Shown: positions 14,302 through 23,413, counted from the stretch's first letter. The stretch: DNA of 26,282 nucleotides from JBGQOJ01 sp052119585 (GCF_052119585.1 NZ_JBGQOJ010000036.1:1-26282); one strand, 5' to 3'. Numbers and translations are program-made. The notes: generated by a model from the letters alone, not told the origin.

Positions 14302-16074
14302 TCAGGAGCCGAATTGATCGATTATTGTGCGCATCATGTCTTCGATCTGCCGCGCGCCGGTCAGGGTCAGGTGGTCATCGTCGAAATAGAAAGGGCGTTT
14401 ATCCGCATACATTACGGCGCAGCCCTCGGTACAGAAGAGCGGCCGCGGGTCGAAATGGGCAATGCCTTCGGCGCGCAGCGCGATCTGCAACTGGGCCACC
14501 GCGTCAAAATTAATCGGCGTGATGGTGTTGACCTTGGGATTATCCCAGATCGCAGCCACAACGTTGTTGTCGAATGTGGGCACGTCGAGCAGCCAGATGG
14601 TCTCGATCCCGGCTGCCTGCAAGGTTGGATCGAAACCAAGCTCAAAGGCACGCAGCGCGCTGGCGGAGGAAAAATGCACGATGGCTCCTTCAACTCCAAG
14701 GGCGGTCAATTCCGGGATCAACTGCGCCATGCGTGGGGCGGCGACCACCGGGGCATTGGCCACAGTGAAGAACATTCTATAGCCCCGGGACTGTGCGATC
14801 CGCACGAAGGAGGCTTTCACGGAATCCGCATGGCTGTCTCCGATCAGGGCCAGAGCAGGGGCGCTGTCGGGCAGGCCGGTCAATTCGCATAATTGCGCAC
14901 TTGGCGTCACAATACGGATCAGTTTGCCGCAGCGATATGGTGCGCGGTCCTGAAATGCGGACAAGATGTTGAGCTGTTGTGCATTATAGCCCGATAGCGC
15001 CACCGGCACGGACAGCATGGCGCAAAGCGCCGCACCGCAGATCAGTGCGGTTGTGCCTTTGAAGCTGCCCGACCAGATCCGTCGACGCTCAAACATCTGA
15101 TAGAGCAAGGTTGAAAACAATGTGATGCCCAGCACCAGTAGCACCGTTCGCCCCGCACTGTCCGGGGTCAGGATCGTGCCGGAGAAGGGTTGGTAAAGCG
15201 CCAGAACAATCACTGGGAAATGCGCAAGATAGATCGAATAGGACCAGTCCCCCAACTTGCCTAGCACCCGCCCTGGCAAGGAGAATTCGGCCCACCCTGG
15301 AAGGCCAAAGGCCAAGACGCCCGCCGTGGCCAGGCTGATCAACAGGGCGGCAAGACCGGGATGGCCCAGCACGATATCTTGCATCTGACCGCGAACCGGA
15401 TAGCCCATGGCAAGGGCCACCACCGCGATCAGCGCGGCCATACCCAGCCAAGGCCGGGCAAAACGCGGTGTGCCTGCATGGGTCAGATACCACGCGATTC
15501 CCGCCCCCAGCAGAAATTGCCAGATGCGAAAGGGCGTCAAGAAAAAGGCGGTCTTGGGGCTGATTGTAAGCAGTATGAGGGCGGCTGCAAGCGACCCTAA
15601 CGCCCCCAGAACCAATAGGAGCCGCATCTTTAAATGTAGCCAGACCACAAAGGGCACAAAGAGGTAGAATTGGATTTCCACCCCCAGCGACCACAGATGC
15701 AGCAGCGGATTAAACTCGGCTTTGCTGAAATAGGAGTTCTGCATCCAAAACCCCACATTTGACGCGAAGATAGACGCATAGAGGCCTTGCTCGGCCACTT
15801 GCATATGCTCTGCGGGCAAGGCGATAAAGGCCGAGATCGCCAGCGTGAAAAAGATCGTGGCAAAATATGCGGGCAGCAAACGCGCGGCGCGGCGCCGATA
15901 GAAATTCCCCATTTGCCCTTGCCGATAGAGCAAGGCCATCAAGAACCCGCTGATCACGAAAAACGCGTCTACTCCCAGAAAACCTGAGCTGAAAAAGGGG
16001 ATATCCAGATGGAACAGTACCACCAGAATAACGGCGATGCCCCTGAGGATCTGAATGTCGAAGCGATAGGTCAT
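14302..16074 (-). CDS. Acyltransferase 3 (OafA/YrhL-type) with C-terminal SGNH domain
   Basis: 590 residues with two domains. Residues 1-330 are the ten-helix AT3 domain: RFDIQILRGIAVILVVLFHL, the FFSSGFLGVDAFFVISGFLM segment, RRAARLLPAYF, and FNPLLHLWSLGVEIQFYLF (121-139), all classic. After an extra helix near 343-360, residues about 370-590 form an SGNH hydrolase-like domain with GDSHAD at 412-417 (catalytic Ser 414) and DDDHLTLTGA with D565 and H568. In OafA-type proteins the membrane domain passes an acetyl group to the SGNH domain, which O-acetylates a periplasmic sugar. The target here is presumably the exopolysaccharide. AGGA precedes the ATG. It may act after the flippase step. Confidence 0.95.
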   Translation of the reverse strand: MTYRFDIQILRGIAVILVVLFHLDIPFFSSGFLGVDAFFVISGFLMALLYRQGQMGNFYRRRAARLLPAYFATIFFTLAISAFIALPAEHMQVAEQGLYASIFASNVGFWMQNSYFSKAEFNPLLHLWSLGVEIQFYLFVPFVVWLHLKMRLLLVLGALGSLAAALILLTISPKTAFFLTPFRIWQFLLGAGIAWYLTHAGTPRFARPWLGMAALIAVVALAMGYPVRGQMQDIVLGHPGLAALLISLATAGVLAFGLPGWAEFSLPGRVLGKLGDWSYSIYLAHFPVIVLALYQPFSGTILTPDSAGRTVLLVLGITLFSTLLYQMFERRRIWSGSFKGTTALICGAALCAMLSVPVALSGYNAQQLNILSAFQDRAPYRCGKLIRIVTPSAQLCELTGLPDSAPALALIGDSHADSVKASFVRIAQSRGYRMFFTVANAPVVAAPRMAQLIPELTALGVEGAIVHFSSASALRAFELGFDPTLQAAGIETIWLLDVPTFDNNVVAAIWDNPKVNTITPINFDAVAQLQIALRAEGIAHFDPRPLFCTEGCAVMYADKRPFYFDDDHLTLTGARQIEDMMRTIIDQFGS

Positions 16075-16106
16075 GGCGATCCTGAGCGTCTGGGAGGCGC
16101 TGTGCT

Positions 16107-16667
16107 TTAGCGGGTTGATATCTGTCTGGCAGGCACCCCGCCCACGACACTGCGCGGGGGAACTGATCTGGTCACAACAGCGCCCGCGGCCACCACGCAG
16201 CCCCGGCCCAGTACCACTCCGTCCAGCACCCGCGCACCGGCGCCGATCCAGACATCTTCCTCAATGGTGATGCCGATCTGGGTCAGGCCTTGATCCTTGA
16301 TCGCAATATCAGGGTCCGTGAAGACATGATTGGATGGCACTATCACGGTATGGGAGGCGATCCGCGTTTTATTGCCCACGCGCAGATCGCCACCGCCTTG
16401 CAGCATGCTATAGGCATTGACCGAGCAATCCTCGCCAATCTCGATGGTGCCGCCCAAGGCGCGCAGGATCACGCCGCGATCGATATAGCTGCGCGCGCCG
16501 ATGATGATCCGGCCGCCAGACAGCTCGAAAATTGCGCCGGGACTGATCCGGGCGGTGCTGTGCACCTGCACCCCGCGCAGGCGCAGCAGTGTCATCCGCA
16601 ACCGCGCGCCTATGCGGCGCAGCAGGCGGATGATCGCATAAGCGATGGAGAGCAGTTTACGCTTCAA
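16107..16667 (-). CDS. Left-handed beta-helix acyltransferase (sugar O-acetyltransferase type)
   Basis: 186 residues. After a basic N-terminal helix (1-30) come hexapeptide-repeat coils from about 34 to 175 (e.g. IIIGARSYIDRGVI, IEIGEDCSVNAYSML, LRVGNKTRIASHTV), ending in the usual PARQ tail. The likely catalytic His is H114 in VPSNHVFTDPD. The start is a TTG at 16667, preceded by AAAGG six bases upstream; the first internal ATG would remove 24 residues but leave the fold. The gene overlaps the end of the GT2 gene by 11 bases. These trimeric enzymes use acetyl-CoA to acetylate a hydroxyl or amino group of a sugar in the cytosol. The precise substrate is unknown. Confidence 0.88.
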   Translation of the reverse strand: MKRKLLSIAYAIIRLLRRIGARLRMTLLRLRGVQVHSTARISPGAIFELSGGRIIIGARSYIDRGVILRALGGTIEIGEDCSVNAYSMLQGGGDLRVGNKTRIASHTVIVPSNHVFTDPDIAIKDQGLTQIGITIEEDVWIGAGARVLDGVVLGRGCVVAAGAVVTRSVPPRSVVGGVPARQISTR

Positions 16668-17634
16668 AGGTCAGCCTTTCGGTGGTGAGGGTCGCCACGG
16701 CCTGCGCGGCCTGAAAGTCCCGGTGGGTTTTGCGCACCTTCCCTTGTAACTGATCCTTGAGTGCCAGGGCCAGTGCCACGGGCCAGAGCGCCAGAAACAG
16801 CGCCATCTCGCGCCCGTCCGCCTGCCAGAGCCGGAAGGCCGCGCGCAGCGATATCTCCCCGTGCCGACAATAGCGCAGATAGTTCACCGCCCGTTTGATC
16901 CGTGCTTTTCGGGTCACCGAAGGCGAGACATAGGGTTTTGTCACAGCCATCGCATGGGCGTGGCCGCGATTATAGGACATGTGCCCGCTATGCGAGAGGG
17001 CGTTTGCCTCGCCATATCGCTTACGTTCCAGAACGACGGGAAGAAACCGTGTTTTGAGCACGCCGATCTTGCTCCAGACCGAGGATTCCGAGATCAGGAA
17101 ATCCACCTCCAGAAACGGGTTCTGCTTGAGTAGCTCAGCGCGGGTGAAGATCACCAGATCGGCGCGCAAGGACTGGAACAAGGTGTTCCAGCTCATATCC
17201 TGTGGTGCGTCCGGGGTGTAGAACCAATTGCCCAGAACGCCATCTTCCGTATCACACAGCGCGCTGACACCGCAAAAGCCCTCCCGCTCCGCCTCGGGGA
17301 TGGTGTTCCATGTGTCGATCAGGGTTTGTAGGGCCTCGGGCAGCAGGACATCATCTGAATCGCACCACAGGATGAAGTCGCCCTGTGCTGCGGCCACGAT
17401 CTCATTGTCGATCCGCGATTTGCCGACCCGTTGCGAGGCGGAGACCAAGGTGACGGGAAAATCGGATTTCTGTGCCAGTGCACGCACGACCTCCACCGTG
17501 TCGTCCTGCGAGCCGTCATTGCCAACGATCCATTCAAAATTCCGAAAGCCCTGCCCCTCCAGCCCCTGCCAGACCTTGTGCAGATAGGAGGCCCGGTTCC
17601 AAGATGGGGTGAGAATGGAGATGAGAGGGGGCAT
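16657..17634 (-). CDS. Glycosyltransferase family 2 protein
   Basis: 325 residues. The GT-A core is in the first 110 residues: ISILTPSWNRASYLHKVWQG (5-24), WIVGNDGSQDDT (35-46), and GDFILWCDSDDVLLPEAL with the metal-binding D92-S-D94. The middle part has WNTLFQSLRADLVIFTRAEL, the C-terminal 80 residues are basic and partly hydrophobic, and there is no full membrane span. It belongs to the group of GT2 enzymes that appear in amino-sugar or uronate polysaccharide loci. It starts 14 bases after the GT4 gene; the ribosome site before the ATG at 17634 is weak, which fits translation coupled to its neighbour. Donor and acceptor unknown. Confidence 0.9.
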   Translation of the reverse strand: MPPLISILTPSWNRASYLHKVWQGLEGQGFRNFEWIVGNDGSQDDTVEVVRALAQKSDFPVTLVSASQRVGKSRIDNEIVAAAQGDFILWCDSDDVLLPEALQTLIDTWNTIPEAEREGFCGVSALCDTEDGVLGNWFYTPDAPQDMSWNTLFQSLRADLVIFTRAELLKQNPFLEVDFLISESSVWSKIGVLKTRFLPVVLERKRYGEANALSHSGHMSYNRGHAHAMAVTKPYVSPSVTRKARIKRAVNYLRYCRHGEISLRAAFRLWQADGREMALFLALWPVALALALKDQLQGKVRKTHRDFQAAQAVATLTTERLTFEA

Positions 17635-17648
17635 GGGGCGGGTTCACT

Positions 17649-18773
17649 TTATTTGGGTTTGGATTTTGAAAAGAGCGCGGCGAGATATTGGTCCGTCGCC
17701 GCCTCGATGGAGAAGAAGGCAGCACGACTTTTTTGCAGGTCTGGATTGGGTGGATTGGCGAGGGCCTGCTCGATGCCTGCGGCAAAGGCGGTGGCATCAC
17801 CGACAGGGGTCAGAACGCCATATTTGCCCCCCTCCAAAATCTCGGACGGGCCGCTTTGGCAGTCTGTGCTCACGATGGGCAGACCGAAGGAGAGCGCTTC
17901 GACGAGGACATTGCCAAAGCCCTCACTGGATGAGCTGAGCAAAAACAGATCTGCATTTTGATAGTATTCAGACACTGAATGGGATTCCCCAGCCAGAAGC
18001 ACGTTTTCTTCGAGACCGAGATGAGCAATCTGCGCCTCCAAAGCGGTGCGTAAGCGACCCTCTCCCACGATGGTCAGCCTGAAACGACCCTTATCCTTCA
18101 GTATCGACAGTGCCTCTATCATGGTCGCATAGCCTTTTTGCGGGGCGAGCCTGCCGACAGAAAGCAGTCTGATCTCTTCAGTTTCCCCAAAGTTCCCGTG
18201 TATAATCCGCGCCTTGGGCGTGTGTTCAGTTCCGTTCTGAAGTGGGCGCAAGGGATTGAAAATTGTTGTTGTCTTACGCTTTTTGACGCCAGAAACTTCG
18301 CAAAGGCCATCGATAACGCCTTGAGATACGCCAACAATTCTTGTCGCGCGATTATATATGAATCGTGATAGAAACTTGATCAGCCATGCATCTTTAGGGG
18401 TGAACTCCCTGCTTTTCTCGATATTTGTGCGGAAATCAGCATGTTCGCTGACTACAACTGGTAAGCGCCGATTATGCAGTTTTACGGCGATGATGCTCGC
18501 TGCGGAAAACGGCCATGACGAGGCAAGCACCCCATCTGGCTGCGCATCTTTGAGGTAATCGCGCAGCTTTGCGATGAACGTTCTCGGACGTTGGGTACCC
18601 AGAATATGCACTTTGCACCCTTCGGGTACATTTTGTGCCAGATTGTCTGGATCCTGGCCTATGACGAAATCGACCTCATATCCCCGCCGGATCATTTCAG
18701 CGGCAAGCTGCAATCTGACAAAGCTTGGGCCATGGGTGCCTAAACGACCTAAAACAATCGCGATTTTTGTCAT
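17649..18773 (-). CDS. Glycosyltransferase family 4 protein
   Basis: 374 residues, GT-B. KIAIVLGRLGTHGPSFVRLQL opens the acceptor domain, which also has VVSEHADFRTN (108-118). The donor domain has LLSVGRLAPQKGYATMIEAL (203-222), TIVGEGRLRTAL, and E-x7-E with E284 and E292 in SSSEGFGNVLVEALSFGLP, followed by STDCQSGPSEIL. The pattern is close to the PglA/WbnH group that builds HexNAc-containing units, but no sugar can be named. The ATG overlaps the end of the methyltransferase gene by four bases (ATGA). The base composition becomes somewhat less GC-rich in its central part. It would work on the cytosolic side of the membrane. Confidence 0.91.
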   Translation of the reverse strand: MTKIAIVLGRLGTHGPSFVRLQLAAEMIRRGYEVDFVIGQDPDNLAQNVPEGCKVHILGTQRPRTFIAKLRDYLKDAQPDGVLASSWPFSAASIIAVKLHNRRLPVVVSEHADFRTNIEKSREFTPKDAWLIKFLSRFIYNRATRIVGVSQGVIDGLCEVSGVKKRKTTTIFNPLRPLQNGTEHTPKARIIHGNFGETEEIRLLSVGRLAPQKGYATMIEALSILKDKGRFRLTIVGEGRLRTALEAQIAHLGLEENVLLAGESHSVSEYYQNADLFLLSSSSEGFGNVLVEALSFGLPIVSTDCQSGPSEILEGGKYGVLTPVGDATAFAAGIEQALANPPNPDLQKSRAAFFSIEAATDQYLAALFSKSKPK

Positions 18774-19396
18774 TTCGGCGTGATCACGAAGAAGCGGTGA
18801 AAGGAGTTTTCTTTGATCCGGTAGGTGTGGATCACGCTGTCTTGATCACTAAAATCCGCCATGATCCGCTCCAACGGATAATCGCGTTTGTTGATCTCCC
18901 AGTGATGTTGCCCATCGAATTCATGCTGTTTGGGCTTGGCGAAGGGGCGGGGCATCAGCCAGTCGATCTTGCCAATTTTGGGGATATAGCCCGCATATCG
19001 CCACACCAATTTCGCATCAGGCAGGCTGATTAGCACATTGCCTCGGCTGACCCGGCGCATCTCGCGGTAGCCCTCAAGGGCCATCTCATAGGGCAGATGC
19101 TCAAGGACCTGAAAGGCACAGACCACATCGAAGCTGTTGTCCTCAAAAGGCATATCCGTCACTGATCCCACATGGTCAGGATTCAGGTCTGCGGCCAGAT
19201 CCATGGTTTCGACATGCAAGCCGAATTGACCGGCCACCGCCTTAAACAGACCGGGACCGGGGCCGATTTCCAAAACCTGCTCCGGGCTCAGGCGCATCAG
19301 CTCATCGAGCTGGTGCCACATGCTAATCCAACGCGGTTTGCCCACGTATTTCTGGAATTCATAGTGGCTTTTTTCAACTTGTTTGGTTTCAGCCAT
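18770..19396 (-). CDS. Class I SAM-dependent methyltransferase
   Basis: 208 residues from the ATG at 19396; a GTG at 19411 in frame is possible but has no better ribosome site. The SAM-binding motif I is VLEIGPGPGLFKAV (41-54), motif II is near VETMDLAADLNPDHVG, and DMPFEDNSFDVVCAFQVLEHLPYE contains the post-II and acceptor motif. This is the Methyltransf_11 type. The start lies inside the last codons of the flippase gene, and the stop overlaps the GT4 start, so it is tightly coupled to the operon. It may O- or N-methylate a sugar of the polysaccharide, or cap the chain end; the substrate is not evident. Confidence 0.86.
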   Translation of the reverse strand: MAETKQVEKSHYEFQKYVGKPRWISMWHQLDELMRLSPEQVLEIGPGPGLFKAVAGQFGLHVETMDLAADLNPDHVGSVTDMPFEDNSFDVVCAFQVLEHLPYEMALEGYREMRRVSRGNVLISLPDAKLVWRYAGYIPKIGKIDWLMPRPFAKPKQHEFDGQHHWEINKRDYPLERIMADFSDQDSVIHTYRIKENSFHRFFVITPK

Positions 19397-20699
19397 AGTT
19401 AGTTTTTCCACTTTTTTTAATCACCCACGAAATTAGCCATATGTAGGAAATCGAGCCTAACATTGAAAATATAGCAATTGCAGCCGTATCACTTTCGAAA
19501 GTTACAAAGCCTACCCACAAGGCCAAAAATTTGGATCCAGTACTAAAGATTTCAAAAATTAGGAGACCACCCTGCATCTTCAGTGCAGGTATTGCAGAAA
19601 CAGCTGGTTTATTAACGTATTGAAGGAATAACCAGATCGATAACCATTGGCTGTATTCTCCCGCTGTGCGCCAATCAACCCCAAAAATAACTTCGAACAA
19701 CCAAGGACCGAAGATTATAATCCCAAGAAATGGCAAGGCTCCTGTGATGGCCATTCCGACAGTTGCTCTTATGATAAGCGATCGTGCATTTTCGCGATTA
19801 TGAATTGCTTCATTTATCCGCGGATAGAATACAGCCATTACTGATCCGCCAATCAAGCTGGAAGGGATTCCCAGCATGGCTATTGCTATGCTATACTGTC
19901 CTGCGGCACTTGGACCAAAGTAGAATGCAAGCAAAAGCATCGGGAGGCTTTGCGAGAGCGCATTAATTAGATTTTGAGGGGTGCGAAGGAGCGGAAAATC
20001 GTAATTTCTACGCGCCAGGGTCAATAGGCTGGTCGTAGTTTCTGCTGGAGGTGTAGCTTTGAGTATCCCCTTTTTTTTTAAATGCCGCCTCCAACCAATA
20101 TAAGTCAGAAGCGTTCCCAAAAGGTTGCCAAAAGTATTGGTAAGTATCAAACCTAGGCCACTAGGGTTTTCAAACCCAATAACTGTTTTTGTGCCACTCA
20201 CAAAGAATGTTTTTATAACAACGTAACGCGCACTTACTCCAAACGCCTTCTTTCGAATTAACCATTGACCCAACGCGCCGGATAGCACGCTGGTGAACAT
20301 GGCTACAGGAATGAGGTACATGAAGCGAACTATAGTATCCGCACCCAGCAAGCTTAGTATCTCTGCGCCGAATAAGGCCAGCATTATTGTGGTCAGGCAG
20401 CACGTCCCTCCTGCAATTAGAATTGAGAGCTTTGCAAGACCAATAGCATCACCATCGTCTCGCGGTAGGACTATGGCGGTTGGGTAGCTGAGGGCTGCGA
20501 CAACGCTGAGTAATCCAACGACAGATGCAAAAACCCCCTGCACTCCAAACGCTTCAGGTCCATACAAGCGTGTGATTAGAGGCGCAAATGCTATGCCAAT
20601 CGCCTGTGCGGCTGCTGTTCCGGTAGCAACGGTTGCGACATTTCGGACAAACGGCCGGTGCGAGAATTCGCGGAGCTGAGTGATGCGTTTTCCGATCAT
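19389..20699 (-). CDS. Wzx-type polysaccharide flippase (MOP/RfbX family)
   Basis: 436 residues with about 12-14 hydrophobic helices along the whole length, as in MOP-superfamily exporters. Family-like elements are the N-terminal block TGTAAAQAIGIAFAPLITRL YGP (split here) and QGVFASVVGLLSVVAALSYP, with mid-chain FPLLRTPQNLINALSQSLPM. Such proteins flip undecaprenyl-linked repeat units to the periplasmic side. The gene is visibly less GC-rich than the sugar-nucleotide genes around it, a usual feature of wzx and a sign of separate origin. It begins 40 bases after the dehydrogenase gene and its end overlaps the methyltransferase start by eight bases. The substrate is presumably the repeat unit built by the neighbouring glycosyltransferases. 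Confidence 0.88.
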   Translation of the reverse strand: MIGKRITQLREFSHRPFVRNVATVATGTAAAQAIGIAFAPLITRLYGPEAFGVQGVFASVVGLLSVVAALSYPTAIVLPRDDGDAIGLAKLSILIAGGTCCLTTIMLALFGAEILSLLGADTIVRFMYLIPVAMFTSVLSGALGQWLIRKKAFGVSARYVVIKTFFVSGTKTVIGFENPSGLGLILTNTFGNLLGTLLTYIGWRRHLKKKGILKATPPAETTTSLLTLARRNYDFPLLRTPQNLINALSQSLPMLLLAFYFGPSAAGQYSIAIAMLGIPSSLIGGSVMAVFYPRINEAIHNRENARSLIIRATVGMAITGALPFLGIIIFGPWLFEVIFGVDWRTAGEYSQWLSIWLFLQYVNKPAVSAIPALKMQGGLLIFEIFSTGSKFLALWVGFVTFESDTAAIAIFSMLGSISYIWLISWVIKKSGKTNYG

Positions 20700-20739
20700 A
20701 AAACCTGTAGGTTGAATAACGTACGGTATGGTGGAAAGG

Positions 20740-22002
20740 TCACAGCCTCAGATCGCTTTCATCGCGTGCAAATACGCTCTTCAGATCGCAGAACACATGA
20801 TCCGGGCCCCCGTAGCAGCGCAGGGCTGTTGCTCCGGCGTCACGATAGCTGTCGTGTGCGACGGCCAAGATTACCCCGTCATATGCTGCGGGTTCGGGAG
20901 TTTTGACCAAGTCCAGCCCGTATTCGTGCTTCGCCTCATTCGGATCGACCCAAGGGTCATGCACATCCACCTTCACGCCATAGTCGCGCAGCTCCGCCAC
21001 CACATCGACCACGCGGGTGTTGCGGAGGTCGGGACAGTTTTCCTTGAAGGTCAGCCCTAGGATCAACACCCGGGCGCCGTCGACCTGAAGACGTCGTTTC
21101 AGCATCGCCTTGACCAGTTGGCTGGCCACATATGCCCCCATCCCGTCATTGATACGCCGCCCGGCAAGAATTACCTGCGGATGATAGCCCATCGCTTCGG
21201 CCTTGTGGGTCAGGTAGTAGGGGTCCACGCCAATACAGTGCCCGCCGACGAGCCCCGGTCGAAAAGGCAGGAAGTTCCACTTTGTGCCGGCCGCCTTCAA
21301 CACCGCCGCGGTGTCGATGTCCATCTTGTTGAAGATGATGGCCAGTTCATTGATGAGCGCGATGTTCAAATCGCGCTGCGTATTCTCGATCACCTTGGCG
21401 GCCTCAGCCACACGGATGCTTTCCGCCTTGTAGGTGCCTGCCGTAATGATGCTGGCATAAAGCTGATCTACGGTTTCGGCCACGTCTGGTGTAGACCCGG
21501 ACGTCACCTTGCGAATGTCCGGCAGGCGGTGTGTTTTATCACCGGGATTTATCCGCTCGGGAGAGTATCCCGCAAAGAAGTCCTCGTTGAAGGTCAGCCC
21601 TGAAACACGCTCCAACACAGGCACACAGTCTTCTTCCGTGGCACCCGGGTAAACGGTAGATTCGTAGATCACGATATCGCCGCGCTTCAGGACTTTGCCC
21701 AGAGTTTCAGACGCTTTGATCAGGGGCGTCAGGTCAGGACGCTTGTGCGCGTCAATGGGCGTGGGCACGGTGACGATGTAAATGTTCGCCTCTGCCAGAT
21801 CCGCCGGGTCGGTCGTGAACGACAAATTCGCGGATTCGCGAAGTTCATCCGCGGAGACCTCCAGAGTGCTGTCGCGGCCCTCGCGCAGCGCATCAATTCG
21901 GCTTTGGTTGATATCGAAGCCAATCACAGGGCGTATCTTGCCAAATTCGACAGCGAGTGGAAGGCCCACATAGCCAAGCCCGATGACTGCTATTTTCTGC
22001 AT
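20740..22002 (-). CDS. tviB: UDP-HexNAc 6-dehydrogenase (TviB/WbpO type)
   Basis: 420 residues from the ATG at 22002. An in-frame ATG at 22014 overlaps the epimerase stop as ATGA and is a close alternative; the open frame further upstream to 22122 lies in the epimerase and is not credible. The Rossmann motif GLGYVG (8-13) binds NAD. Lys203 in AAKVIENTQRD, Asn207 and the catalytic Cys256 in VGGHCIGVDPYYL are present, and the end domain has ILGLTFKENCPDLRNTRV. This pattern is that of TviB/WbpO enzymes, which oxidise UDP-GlcNAc or UDP-GalNAc at C6 to the uronic acid with two NAD+. UDP-Glc dehydrogenases have different spacing. Substrate choice between GlcNAc and GalNAc is unclear. The neighbouring epimerase may act in the same route. 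Confidence 0.9.
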   Translation of the reverse strand: MQKIAVIGLGYVGLPLAVEFGKIRPVIGFDINQSRIDALREGRDSTLEVSADELRESANLSFTTDPADLAEANIYIVTVPTPIDAHKRPDLTPLIKASETLGKVLKRGDIVIYESTVYPGATEEDCVPVLERVSGLTFNEDFFAGYSPERINPGDKTHRLPDIRKVTSGSTPDVAETVDQLYASIITAGTYKAESIRVAEAAKVIENTQRDLNIALINELAIIFNKMDIDTAAVLKAAGTKWNFLPFRPGLVGGHCIGVDPYYLTHKAEAMGYHPQVILAGRRINDGMGAYVASQLVKAMLKRRLQVDGARVLILGLTFKENCPDLRNTRVVDVVAELRDYGVKVDVHDPWVDPNEAKHEYGLDLVKTPEPAAYDGVILAVAHDSYRDAGATALRCYGGPDHVFCDLKSVFARDESDLRL

Positions 22003-22010
22003 ATCTGAGA

Positions 22011-23021
22011 TCATTTCCCCGAATATTCCCTGTACCATTCGACAAACCGTGCAATGCCGTCTCGGAAATCCGTCTGGGGGCGGTAGCCGGTCAGTGTTTT
22101 CAACAGATCGGCATTTGCCCAAGTCGCGGGCACATCGCCGATTTGCATGCCCATGTAATTCCGCTCCGCCTTTTGCCCGAGGCAGTCCTCGATGGCGTCC
22201 ACGAAATCAAGCAAGCGCACCTTGTCGGAGTTACCGATGTTCACCACGCGGTAGGGTGCAACTGGTGACAGACTGTCGCCCTCGGGCACAACACCATCTG
22301 CGGGACGCACCGGCACGGCATCGATCAACAGGCGGATCGCGCGGACCAGATCATCAACATAGGTGAAGTCACGATACATGTCGCCGTGATTGTAGATGTC
22401 GATCGGGCGTCCATCGAGGATAGCGTCAACAAATTTATAGAGCGCTAGATCCGGCCGCCCCCATGGTCCATAAACGGTGAAGAACCTGAACATCGTGGTC
22501 GGCAGATCATAGAGGTGCGCATAGGCATGACCCATGCTCTCCGTCGCTTTCTTTGTCGCAGCATAGATCGTCAGCTGCGTGTCGGCCTTTTCGGTCTCGA
22601 TGAATGGCATTTCAGTATTGGCGCCATAGACAGACGAGGTCGAAGCCATCAGTAGGTGCTGCACTTCGAGACGCCGCGCTGCCTCCATCACGTTGAACGT
22701 GCCGATGACATTGCTGTCGAGGTAAGCACGCGGGTTTTCCAAGCTGTAGCGCACGCCAGCTTGGGCGGCGAGATGCACAATCACGTCAGGCGCGAACTCA
22801 TCCGCAACACGGTCGAACAGCGCCTGATCCTCAAGCATGCCCTCAGTTGCTGCGAAGTTCGGGTTTTGCAACAGCATCTGATGACGACGCTGCTTTAGGG
22901 CGACGTCGTAGTAATCCGTCATCCCGTCAAAGCCGTGGATGATGAACCCTTCGGCAAGCAGCAGCTTGGCAAGGTGAAAGCCGATAAATCCAGCCGTGCC
23001 GGTGATGAGAATGCGTTTCAA
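22011..23021 (-). CDS. NAD-dependent epimerase, UDP-glucuronate 4-epimerase type
   Basis: 336 residues, extended short-chain dehydrogenase. The NAD-binding motif is TGTAGFIGFHLAKLL (7-21), HLAAQAGVRYSLENPRAY (83-100) is typical of UDP-uronate epimerases (LpsL/CapI type), the catalytic pair is Y153 and K157 in TIYAATKKATESM, and FRFFTVYGPWGRPD is a further family mark. It interconverts UDP-GlcA and UDP-GalA by C4 inversion; N-acetylated uronates are a possible alternative given the adjacent HexNAc dehydrogenase. Its stop overlaps the dehydrogenase's alternative start. It begins 23 bases after the MarR gene, with AAAGAG-like bases before the ATG, and is the first enzyme of the operon. Confidence 0.9.
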   Translation of the reverse strand: MKRILITGTAGFIGFHLAKLLLAEGFIIHGFDGMTDYYDVALKQRRHQMLLQNPNFAATEGMLEDQALFDRVADEFAPDVIVHLAAQAGVRYSLENPRAYLDSNVIGTFNVMEAARRLEVQHLLMASTSSVYGANTEMPFIETEKADTQLTIYAATKKATESMGHAYAHLYDLPTTMFRFFTVYGPWGRPDLALYKFVDAILDGRPIDIYNHGDMYRDFTYVDDLVRAIRLLIDAVPVRPADGVVPEGDSLSPVAPYRVVNIGNSDKVRLLDFVDAIEDCLGQKAERNYMGMQIGDVPATWANADLLKTLTGYRPQTDFRDGIARFVEWYREYSGK

Positions 23022-23044
23022 TGAAAGCTCTTTTCGTTTTACGG

Positions 23045-23413
23045 TTACTTAAGTGGGCGAGGTGCCATGTCGGCTCCCAGTCCCATTTCGCTCTGCAGGG
23101 CATCAATTTCTGCTTTGAGCGCCTCGTATTCTTCCATCTTGCGCTTGAGAAACTGCGATGTGAGGGCAGCTTTTTCGGACAGACCTTTTGGCGTCAGAAT
23201 GTAGGCGTAGCGCCTTTTATCCTGGGCAGCCGAGAAGTTCCCCAGCTTCACCAGGCCTTTTTCAATCAGCGCGTTCAGGCAGTAATGCACACCGCCAACA
23301 CTAATTCCGACCGCAGCTGCGATATCGCGCTGGGACATTTCGGGATTTTCCTGAAGGAGACGCAGAACACGGAAACGCACGTCCTCCTGCGCCTTACTGC
23401 GCTGTCCGGCCAT
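23045..23413 (-). CDS. MarR-family EPS-associated transcriptional regulator
   Basis: 122 residues. A winged-helix domain fills residues 8-85: RFRVLRLLQENPEMSQRDIA (13-32) leads into the recognition region AVGISVGGVHYCLNALIEKG (34-53), and DKRRYAYILTPKGL forms the wing. A C-terminal helix with MEEYEALKAEIDALQSEMG (about 92-110) is likely a coiled-coil dimer part. This fits the short MarR-type regulators that sit first in exopolysaccharide operons (the group I recall as TIGR04176). The ATG at 23413 has AAAGGA about eight bases upstream. It is the first gene of the minus-strand operon and probably controls its own promoter; activator or repressor is not known. Confidence 0.88.
   Translation of the reverse strand: MAGQRSKAQEDVRFRVLRLLQENPEMSQRDIAAAVGISVGGVHYCLNALIEKGLVKLGNFSAAQDKRRYAYILTPKGLSEKAALTSQFLKRKMEEYEALKAEIDALQSEMGLGADMAPRPLK

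Noticed and set aside
22015..22122. N-terminal extension of the dehydrogenase
   Set aside because: These codons overlap the epimerase gene and are not similar to the start of such dehydrogenases, which begin at the NAD-binding strand.
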